NCBI GenBank assembly: GCA_910585665.1
Contig: CAJUFI010000045.1
Coordinates: 1 to 37,824, forward strand
DNA: 37,824 nt
Origin: an uncultured Acetatifactor sp.
GTDB lineage: Bacteria; Bacillota; Clostridia; Lachnospirales; Lachnospiraceae
Reading direction: 5' to 3'
Below the pieces are notes generated by a model that searched no databases, was not told where the DNA came from, and saw only the letters and a list, made by a program, of their open reading frames with translations. This document shows positions 17,935 to 24,160 of the stretch, piece by piece. The position numbers were made by a program, and so were the translations under genes. Numbering within the stretch: position 1 is the stretch's first letter; each line of letters starts with the position of its first letter.

Positions 17935-18061
17935 AAAGGTCACAAAGTTATCGTTCATAAAAACCATAAATCATTCGAACCCTCAGCAATACCACAAACT
18001 TTACACACATACTTGCAGTTTTGGTAGACAGAATACAACTGGCAATCTTTTCACCCTGTCA

Positions 18062-18313
18062 TTGGCGCTGCCGGTATCTGCCCAGGCCCATACGCATGAA
18101 GGCATGCCGCTTACGACCGGCTATACAGAAAACGGCGTTTATTATGAAATCTACGGTGAAAATACCTATATACAGCGAAGCGGCAATGGTCTCTATATCA
18201 CCCGTGAGGTAGTTTACAGCGGCAGCTCCGCACCTCCTCTTGAAATCCAATGGCAGGAACGGATAAACAACCTCATATATACTGGAACCTTGCAATTGAA
18301 AAGCTTCGCTTAG
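18062..18313 (+). pseudogene. Remnant of a small secreted protein (block A)
   Basis: The + strand encodes LPVSAQAHTHEGMPLTTGYT and then a ~55-residue domain (NGVYYEIYGENTYIQRSGNG...REVVYSGSSAPPLEIQWQE...YTGTL). The beginning looks like the end of a signal peptide with an AQA cleavage site, but no start codon with a ribosome binding site precedes it; instead the sequence upstream (18024-18050) resembles the 5' end of the lipoprotein genes on the opposite strand. The 3' end runs into a MITE at 18313. I recall similar small secreted proteins in Clostridia, without a known function. Duplicated at 21566-21766. Confidence 0.55.
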
Positions 18314-18544
18314 GAACTGCCGGAAAATAATCTACGCATTTTGTTTAGAGTAAACCTGATAAAATCTGTAAATTTTGCAACAGGCTTGCGTAGGTTATTT
18401 GGAGGCATTTCCTTATGACCCAAAAGGCAACAGAACCACCGCTTTCTACCATGGGGTCATCTGCCCAAAATAGCAGATCCATCCACAGCCCCGTCCAGCC
18501 TCTGAAGGTTCCGGGGCTGTGATATTTAATCTGCCTATCGAATC
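18111..18544. repeat. Duplicated block A (about 330 bp plus an inserted MITE)
   Basis: Bases 18111-18312 and 18416-18544 correspond to 21566-21766 and 21767-21895 with only scattered differences. Block A carries a 100-bp element plus duplicated TTA at 18313-18415 that block B lacks. Both blocks end exactly before the 3' end of a - strand gene and contain a CAGCCCCG...CGGGGCTG hairpin (18486-18519). Confidence 0.9.
18313..18412. mobile_element. MITE-like 100-bp inverted-repeat element, copy 1
   Basis: Imperfect 25-bp terminal inverted repeats (GGAACTGCCGGAAAATAATC at the left; complement of GGTTATTTGGAGGCATTTCC at the right) flanked on both sides by TTA (18310-18312, 18413-18415). The matching site in block B holds a single TTA (21764-21766), so this is an insertion with a 3-bp target duplication. 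It has no coding capacity. Confidence 0.85.
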
Positions 18545-18549
18545 CTGAA

Positions 18550-20916
18550 TCATTTGGATTCGTCCAGGTACAGCTGCACCCTCGTCTGTATCTTGCTGAC
18601 TGTGGAGTCCAGGTCTGCGTCTCCCTTGAAGTACATCCCAGCCTCATCAGCCACGATATTCCAGAGTGGGCTCACGCTGCTCCCCCAGCTGTCATATTTG
18701 GCATTCGCCGCCATATCCTTCAGCAATTCAATCTCATGGGCGGTCACTTCCTTCGGATATCCATCTATCAGAATCTTGCCATTCTCGTCATATAATGGAA
18801 AGCCATACGCGCGGGTGGGGCAGACATAGATATCCGAAAGGCTCCTTTCAAAGACATCCTTCCGGGAAGGGAAACCCCAGCTTATCAGAGACTGCACCTC
18901 CTCCGACATCAGGAACTCCAGGAAATCCCATGCCCCGTCCTTATGCTCCGAGGCACTGTTCATGGCAAAGACACTGTCCGGATAGAGCTTGTGCTCCGAC
19001 CTCTCCATGCCAGGGTATCCCACGAACCTCTCCTCATGGACTCCCTTTTCGTCAATCATTAACGGCGTATCCGTCATTCTCCAGGGATTATCAATTAATA
19101 CTCTGACAAAAGAGGAATGGTTGTTACTGTCCATTGTATCCCCCTCATAGGTCTGCACCCTCCCGCATGCCTCCAGAATACGCCGGAATTCCGGACTGTC
19201 AAAGCTGCATTCCTTATCCTCATAGTCGATGAAGCTCTCCCCACACTTAATCCCCATGCAGTACATCAGCGCCTCCATGGGCTCCTGGCCCGAAATCACC
19301 CATTCGTCCTCAGCCCTTTCAAGGAAGTCCCAGATGTCCCAGCCCTGTGACGTGACCTCTTCCTCCAGTGAAAACAATGTATGGATTCGGAAGGAAGGCA
19401 TCACCAGCACGTTCTTCCCGGCCAGGACACAGGCCTCCCTGACTGAGTCCAGTATGTCCTCCTCCCCTACCACATCGCTGGCTTCATAATAGGATGTCAG
19501 ATTCTCGAAGGCGCCGATCCCCGCCAGGTTCCCCGCGTAGATGTAGGAAAGGTCTATGATGTCTGTCCCTTCTCCCTTTATGAACTTCATCTGCATGGAG
19601 TCCTCGCTGCTTTCGTCCACGAACTCCACCGTGTATTCCCTGCTCTGCCGGTTGAACATCCTCACCACCAGGCCAAGCTTGCTGAACTTGCCCCCGCCTC
19701 TATCCGTATTCAGCGTCCCCAGGGTGATATGCTGCTTCGGGGAATGCTCCCCCCTGTCCTCTATCGAAATCTCAGCGAAGGTCTGCATTGGCCTCCTGTC
19801 CATGTTCCAACCTGAATACGCATCCCGGTACTCCGAGCACATGACCATGAAGTCCTCCCCATCCCGGAAAACGGCGTCCACATTGTCCTCGATGATCTGT
19901 ATGTATTCGTCCTCCCATCCCCAGAGCCGCTCCAGCTCTCCGGTCTCCGGGTCGTAATCCCATGTACAGCCTCCCCTCCTCACCCAGGGGCTGCTCCCCC
20001 TTCCGTCATATACCTCCAGTATCCCGCTGGGGCAGGGGTATGCCTCCCCACTCCCCCCAAGCTCCACGAATGCAGGAGCTTCCCCGGTGAGGCAGTATCC
20101 GTACACCTTCCCGTCCTTCCCTGATACCACCCCTTCAAGGGACTCCAGCCCAGGAAAGGAATAGGCCTCCCCAAGGCTGCCGTCCGGCCCGAAGGAGAAG
20201 ACCCTTCCCTCCTTGCCGGTGCTGTATAGGAAGACCCTTCCGTCCGCGGTCACTGTCCCCTGCTCCAGGGCATCCCCCATGTCCTGTAGCTCCTCCGGCA
20301 TGTAGTCCGCTTTCCACAGCAGCTCCCCTTCGCTGTCGTACTTCTCCAGGGTGTAGAACATGTCCTCCTCTTCCGTTGCGCCGCTGGGCCCCCAATAAAC
20401 ATAGCAGTTCCCCTGCCCGTCCGCCAGCAGGGCATGCAGCCTGACATGAGCCATATTCTTCGTCTGTACGATATATTCTTCCTCCTGCCAGCCATCATGA
20501 ATCCTTCCTCTGGAGATATAGACACACCAATTCAATGGAAAAATCCCTTCCGCCTGGGTATTGACCTCCCTGCTGTAATAGAGCCATTCCCCGTCTATTG
20601 TATAGAGGGGCTGCGTTATGGAGTCATTCAAATCATATGTATCAAGCAGCATGTAGCTGAAGTCCGCCACGGCTATGGGGCCGTCCTCCGCATCCGTCCC
20701 GAAAGGCGCGTCTGCTTCAGATTCTGGAGCTGCGCCAGATTCCGAATCCAGATTCGCGCTGGCTCCCTGCGCCTGCTCACCCCGTCCGGATTCCTGTGCG
20801 CCATCTTTTCCGCAGGCCGCCAACGACAGGGCTATTCCCACCAAAATAAGGCAGCCTGACAGCAGCCTTCTGCCTTTCAACCGAAATGATGGATTATACT
20901 TTGTCGCTTTTCCCAT
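18550..20916 (-). CDS. SBP-type lipoprotein 3
   Basis: A 788-residue lipoprotein, more distant from 1 and 2 but of the same design. A basic start (MGKATKYNPSFRLKGRRLLSG) leads into a hydrophobic segment with lipobox LAAC, followed by a Glu/Ser/Ala-rich spacer. The N-domain has beta-repeat sequence (DGSLGEAYSFPGLESLEGVVSGKDGKVYGY) and the C-domain is a family 1 solute-binding domain (NRQSREYTVEFVDESSED... DGAWDFLEFLMSEEVQS), ending SKIQTRVQLYLDESK. The start chosen is ATG 20916, behind GGGGAGGGC; an in-frame ATG six codons upstream (20934) lacks a site. No ABC permease is linked. Ligand unknown. Confidence 0.83.
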   Translation of the reverse strand: MGKATKYNPSFRLKGRRLLSGCLILVGIALSLAACGKDGAQESGRGEQAQGASANLDSESGAAPESEADAPFGTDAEDGPIAVADFSYMLLDTYDLNDSITQPLYTIDGEWLYYSREVNTQAEGIFPLNWCVYISRGRIHDGWQEEEYIVQTKNMAHVRLHALLADGQGNCYVYWGPSGATEEEDMFYTLEKYDSEGELLWKADYMPEELQDMGDALEQGTVTADGRVFLYSTGKEGRVFSFGPDGSLGEAYSFPGLESLEGVVSGKDGKVYGYCLTGEAPAFVELGGSGEAYPCPSGILEVYDGRGSSPWVRRGGCTWDYDPETGELERLWGWEDEYIQIIEDNVDAVFRDGEDFMVMCSEYRDAYSGWNMDRRPMQTFAEISIEDRGEHSPKQHITLGTLNTDRGGGKFSKLGLVVRMFNRQSREYTVEFVDESSEDSMQMKFIKGEGTDIIDLSYIYAGNLAGIGAFENLTSYYEASDVVGEEDILDSVREACVLAGKNVLVMPSFRIHTLFSLEEEVTSQGWDIWDFLERAEDEWVISGQEPMEALMYCMGIKCGESFIDYEDKECSFDSPEFRRILEACGRVQTYEGDTMDSNNHSSFVRVLIDNPWRMTDTPLMIDEKGVHEERFVGYPGMERSEHKLYPDSVFAMNSASEHKDGAWDFLEFLMSEEVQSLISWGFPSRKDVFERSLSDIYVCPTRAYGFPLYDENGKILIDGYPKEVTAHEIELLKDMAANAKYDSWGSSVSPLWNIVADEAGMYFKGDADLDSTVSKIQTRVQLYLDESK

Positions 20917-20936
20917 ATGCCCTCCCCTATGCATGG

Positions 20937-20963
20937 CTTCCCTGCAATAAAGCTACAGGGAAG
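20937..20963 (-). promoter_or_regulatory. Hairpin in the 5' leader of lipoprotein 3
   Basis: CTTCCCTG (20937-20944) pairs with CAGGGAAG (20956-20963), about 20 bases upstream of ATG 20916. It might modulate translation or mRNA stability. Confidence 0.35.
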
Positions 20964-21037
20964 CGCATCGTGTTAAATCTTTTTCTTGCGATTATGGCCA
21001 AAATTCTAATTGTAACAGTGCTTTTGAGTTTAAACAT

Positions 21038-21069
21038 TTCTCCCTCTACATTTTTCTCCCTCTACATTT
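21038..21069. repeat. Two tandem 16-bp repeats
   Basis: TTCTCCCTCTACATTT occurs at 21038-21053 and 21054-21069 in the leader of lipoprotein 3. Confidence 0.8.
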
Positions 21070-21148
21070 TCATGAAACAATTGCCCGCCGGACCCCTGCG
21101 TCAAAACGTTCCAATTGAAAGTATGGGAAGGAAGGTTCTGTTGTAAGA

Positions 21149-21188
21149 ATACCACTTTTCCCTGTCAAACGCAATTGAATTTTGTGCA
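21149..21188 (-). promoter_or_regulatory. Upstream promoter module of SBP lipoprotein 3
   Basis: Homologous to 15560-15599 (31 of 40 bases). On the - strand it carries AATTGCG, then TTGACA, a good -35. It implies a leader of over 200 bases before ATG 20916 and lies back to back with a + strand promoter at 21246. Confidence 0.5.
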
Positions 21189-21245
21189 AGTTTACTGGAT
21201 TTTAAGGAAAGTTTTCTTGAATTGCACGAAAGTTACAAATAATCC

Positions 21246-21273
21246 TTGTCATTGAACGATAATTTGGTATAAT
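21246..21273 (+). promoter_or_regulatory. Promoter on the + strand upstream of block B
   Basis: TTGTCA (21246-21251), 16-base spacer, TATAAT (21268-21273). It would transcribe through the short ORF at 21425 and the secreted-protein remnant, toward the GH35 gene. Confidence 0.55.
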
Positions 21274-21424
21274 TCATTTCTTTCCCACATAAACAAATGT
21301 AACTTTCTGTTGAGGATAAGTTGAAAACTATTATATCACTTATTTCAAAACAATAAAAGGCTTGAAATGAATACGAACATGTGGTAATTGAAGCTTCATA
21401 ATATCTATGGAGGAGGAAACGATA

Positions 21425-21493
21425 ATGGAATCAACGGATGATAACTGCTGCAACTTCCTTTTGATTACAGGGTTCGCGAAGCGGTTCCTGTAA
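21425..21493 (+). CDS. 22-codon ORF with an excellent ribosome binding site
   Basis: GGAGGAGG (21409-21416) is 8 bases before ATG 21425; the ORF reads MESTDDNCCNFLLITGFAKR and two further residues before TAA. The start region is probably the genuine start of the small secreted protein gene whose body lies at 21566, now broken because the rearranged MITE copy begins at about 21427. The encoded peptide is therefore most likely an accidental chimera, though it should be transcribed and translated. Confidence 0.4.
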   Translation: MESTDDNCCNFLLITGFAKRFL

Positions 21494-21565
21494 TATGTTT
21501 AGGCAAAAGCCCGGAAATACAAGGAAATTACGTGAGACCCGCAGCAGCTATTTGTAGACACTTCC
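21427..21565. mobile_element. MITE-like element, rearranged copy 2
   Basis: The left end GGAATCAACGGATGATAACT and right end (complement of AGCTATTTGTAGACACTTCC) correspond to the 100-bp family, and the interior shares AAAAGCCCGGAAATACAAGG with the 24027 copy. About 40 extra bases are inserted, forming a hairpin ATTACAGG...CCTGTAAT. The right end abuts TTA (21566-21568); the equivalent place in block A (18111) is empty. No TTA flanks the left end. Confidence 0.7.
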
Positions 21566-21766
21566 TTATGACCGGCTATCCAGAAAACGGCGTTTATTAT
21601 GAAATCTACGGTGAAAATACCTATATACAGCGAAGCGGCAATGGTCTCTATATCACCCGTGAGGTAGTTTACAGCGGCAGCTCCGCACCTCCTCTTGAAA
21701 TCCAATGGCAGGAACGGATAAACAACCTCACATATACCGGAACTTTATATATAAAAACATCTCTTA
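21566..21766 (+). pseudogene. Remnant of the small secreted protein (block B)
   Basis: Encodes the same ~55-residue domain as 18114-18297 (GYPENGVYYEIYGENTYIQR... NNLTYTGTL). The 5' part is replaced by the MITE copy, and the reading frame runs on into non-coding block sequence. Promoter and ribosome binding site upstream are intact, so this locus probably was the functional gene. Confidence 0.55.
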
Positions 21767-21895
21767 TGACCCAAAAAGCAACAGAACCACCGCTTCCTAC
21801 CAGGGAGTCATCTCCCCAAAATAGCAGATCCATCCACAGCCCCGTCCAGCCTCTGAAGGTTCCGGGGCTGTGATATTTAATCTGCCTATCGAATC
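21566..21895. repeat. Duplicated block B (330 bp)
   Basis: Second copy of block A without the internal MITE; it ends at the stop codon of the GH35 gene. It contains the same CAGCCCCG...CGGGGCTG hairpin (21837-21870), which may act as a 3' end structure for the GH35 transcript although no T-run follows. Confidence 0.9.
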
Positions 21896-23638
21896 TTATC
21901 CCACATCCGGCTCATCCTTCAGGGTAATGAATCCGGGCGCCTTCCCCTCCGTCTCGAAGAGGATGATTTCGTTCTCTCCCTTCCGAAGCAGGGGCCCGGG
22001 GATATAGAGCCTCCTCTGAGGGCCTATCTCCCAGAACCTCCCTATGTTGAAGCCGTTCACGAAGGCGCATCCCTTTCCCCAGCCCTCGAAGTCCAGGAAG
22101 GTGTCCCCTATCTCCTCCGCCTGGAAGCGGAATCGATGGAACGCCGGCGTGCCGGGCAGATAGTCCCCGCCGAAGTCCACCTTCTCCACATTGTCCAGAG
22201 GCAGCGGATACTGCTCCCAGCCATTGTGCATATGCCCGTTGATCTGGACGCAATGGTCTATGCCCTTGCGCTGCAGCTCCATGTAAGGGCCGAAGTTCAC
22301 CCGCCCCATGTTCTCCATGAGGATGTCCAGCCGCTCCCCTTTCCTGGTAGGGAGATTCAGCTCCCGCTCCTCCAGCAGCTCCCTGTCGTACAGGGTCAGC
22401 ACCAGCTTGTCCCCCAGCAGGATGTCCGCCCTGTCATTTGCTTTCCAGAGCCTAATCTTCCCCAGGCTCTCCTCGGTGTCCAGGCGGGTGCGGTACAGGG
22501 TGTAGCCATAGTTCTGTCCCAGGCGCTCCATGGACTGGGGCCATACGCTGAACACGCTTTTGCTGATGGAGTCCAGCGTGGAGGTCAGGCTCACCTTTTC
22601 GCAGGATTCCAGCCTGCCGTACGCTTTTCTCCGTATTTCCGTTGAGAGCTTCATCTCCGGCAGGGGCGCGTACTTTCCGATGACCTCCCGGTAGCGGCGG
22701 TACTTCTCCGTAATCTGGCCGTCCTCCGTGAGCACCGCGTCATAATCGTAGGAGGTCACGTCCGGGGTCAGCTCGTCGTAATAGTTGGAGCCGTTCATGA
22801 AGCCGAAATTGGTGCCGCCCTCGAACATGTAGATGTTCACATGCCCCATCTCCAGCATCTTGTCCAAGTCCCTCACGCTCTCCTCCAGATTGCCCTTCAT
22901 GTGGCCGCCGTTGCCCCAATGGTCGAACCAGCCCACCCAGAATTCCGTGCACATCAGGGGACCGTCCGTGTATTCCCGCAGCGTCCGGAACCGCTCCTCG
23001 GTCCTGGAGCCGAAATTCCCCGTAGGCAGCGCCCCCGGTATCCTGCCTGCGTTCAGGCTCTCCGGGAAGGGGCCGTCCGACGTCACCAGGGGCACCTCCA
23101 CGCCGTTCTCTGTCATCAGGCGCCTGATTGCCTCCAGGTACCCCTTGTCATTGGCATAGTAGCCGTACTCGTTCTCCACCTGCATCAGGATGACAGGGCC
23201 TCCTTTGGTGCACTGCCAGGGCGCCAGCTTAGGCAGCAGCACCCTGTAATATTCCTCCACATGGCGCAGGAAAGGGGCGTAGCTTACCCGCAGCTTCATG
23301 CCCTCCTCCCGCAGAAGCCACGCGGGCAGGCCGCCGAACTCCCACTCCGCGCAGATGTAGGGCGAGGGACGCAGAATCACATACAGCCCCAGCTTCTGAG
23401 CCAGCCGGATGAACCGCTCAATGTCCAGGATTCCTTCGAACCGGAACTGTCCCTTCTCCTGCTCGTGCATGTTCCAGGGGATGTAGGTCTCCACCGTGTT
23501 GCATCCCAGGTTCTTCAGCTTTTCCAACCTGTCCTGCCAGTATTCCGGAACCACCCTGAAATAGTGGATTGCCCCTGAAATGATCTGAACAGGCTCTCCG
23601 TCCATATAAAACTTGTCCTTTATCTCGAAATGTCCCAT
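21896..23638 (-). CDS. GH35 beta-galactosidase
   Basis: A 580-residue glycoside hydrolase of family 35, removing terminal beta-linked galactose. Family signatures are present: SGAIHYFRVVPEYW near the N-terminus, QVENEYGYY with predicted acid/base Glu157, and CTEFWVGWFDHWG with predicted nucleophile Glu232. The C-terminal third contains the jelly-roll beta domains (FEGWGKGCAFVNGFNIGRFWEIGPQ), typical of bacterial GH35. There is no signal peptide, so it acts in the cytoplasm. AGGAGGG lies before ATG 23638. It sits upstream of the SBP lipoproteins on the same strand; together with the distant GH27 gene it points to use of galactose-containing host or plant glycans. Confidence 0.94.
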   Translation of the reverse strand: MGHFEIKDKFYMDGEPVQIISGAIHYFRVVPEYWQDRLEKLKNLGCNTVETYIPWNMHEQEKGQFRFEGILDIERFIRLAQKLGLYVILRPSPYICAEWEFGGLPAWLLREEGMKLRVSYAPFLRHVEEYYRVLLPKLAPWQCTKGGPVILMQVENEYGYYANDKGYLEAIRRLMTENGVEVPLVTSDGPFPESLNAGRIPGALPTGNFGSRTEERFRTLREYTDGPLMCTEFWVGWFDHWGNGGHMKGNLEESVRDLDKMLEMGHVNIYMFEGGTNFGFMNGSNYYDELTPDVTSYDYDAVLTEDGQITEKYRRYREVIGKYAPLPEMKLSTEIRRKAYGRLESCEKVSLTSTLDSISKSVFSVWPQSMERLGQNYGYTLYRTRLDTEESLGKIRLWKANDRADILLGDKLVLTLYDRELLEERELNLPTRKGERLDILMENMGRVNFGPYMELQRKGIDHCVQINGHMHNGWEQYPLPLDNVEKVDFGGDYLPGTPAFHRFRFQAEEIGDTFLDFEGWGKGCAFVNGFNIGRFWEIGPQRRLYIPGPLLRKGENEIILFETEGKAPGFITLKDEPDVG

Positions 23639-23734
23639 CTTTCCCTCCTATTCCGCCAGGCGGCAGCTCCCCCTTCCTCCCACCGGCTTTATCAGTATCA
23701 TAGGAAATTTGGGTCAGCTTGTCAAGCTTGATCT

Positions 23735-24023
23735 TCACCGGTTCTCCTGAATCAGTATCTGTACCCTGTTCTGTATGATTCTGTATGATTTTCGCAGTCT
23801 CTTCCGCCGTCTTTCCTCCGCTGAAGAACGCTTCCGATTCCTCCGCCACAATCGACGCAATTACATTTTCCAGACTGCTTCCAGACGTAAAATCGATTAT
23901 CTCCAGATATTTGTATAAGGTGTGGGCCGACTCCTGGTTCAGGGGAGAAACCTCCAATGTGCATCCGTGGTATACGCCTCCGGCACATCGGCCAGGTAAT
24001 TCTCTTTTCTGATATCGCTATCC
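23735..24023 (-). pseudogene. 3' fragment of a fourth SBP-type lipoprotein
   Basis: The - strand encodes the last ~95 residues of a solute-binding protein in three frames. First RKENYLADVPEAYTTDAHW; then, after a 1-base loss near 23955, NQESAHTLYKYLEIIDFTSG and SLENVIASIVAEESEAFFSG followed by KTAEETAKIIQN; then, after a 10-bp tandem duplication (TTCTGTATGA twice, near 23765-23785), NRVQILIQENR and TGA at 23737-23735. The ending matches the NRVQLYL-type C-terminus of this family. The 5' side is cut exactly at the MITE at 24024, beyond which no SBP sequence continues. Non-functional. Confidence 0.8.
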
Positions 24024-24026
24024 TTA

Positions 24027-24126
24027 GGAATTGTCGGAAAATAACTGATGCAACTTGTTCAGGAAAAAGCCCGGAAATACAAGGAAAACAGCTATAAACC
24101 CGCATCAGTTATTTGCAGACAATTCC
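24027..24126. mobile_element. MITE-like 100-bp inverted-repeat element, copy 3
   Basis: Left repeat GGAATTGTCGGAAAATAACT continues as GATGC; the right repeat is the complement of GTTATTTGCAGACAATTCC preceded by GCATCA. 23 of 25 positions pair. Flanked by TTA at 24024-24026 and 24127-24129. Inserted between the SBP pseudogene and the ABC-F gene. No coding capacity, though spurious ORFs read through it. Confidence 0.85.
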
Positions 24127-24160
24127 TTACGAGCCCATCTTATCGCTGATACAAGGAAGC

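Noticed and set aside
18024..18050. Additional lipoprotein 5' fragment
   Set aside because: About 27 bases resemble the start of the lipoprotein genes (KKIISCIL region) on the - strand, but there is too little sequence to call a separate pseudogene; noted only as a likely recombination scar.
23752..24105. 117-codon - strand ORF reading out of the element
   Set aside because: It is a fusion of element sequence with an out-of-frame part of the SBP pseudogene; the same ISGLFPEQV...SVIFRQF start appears at the 35730 copy.
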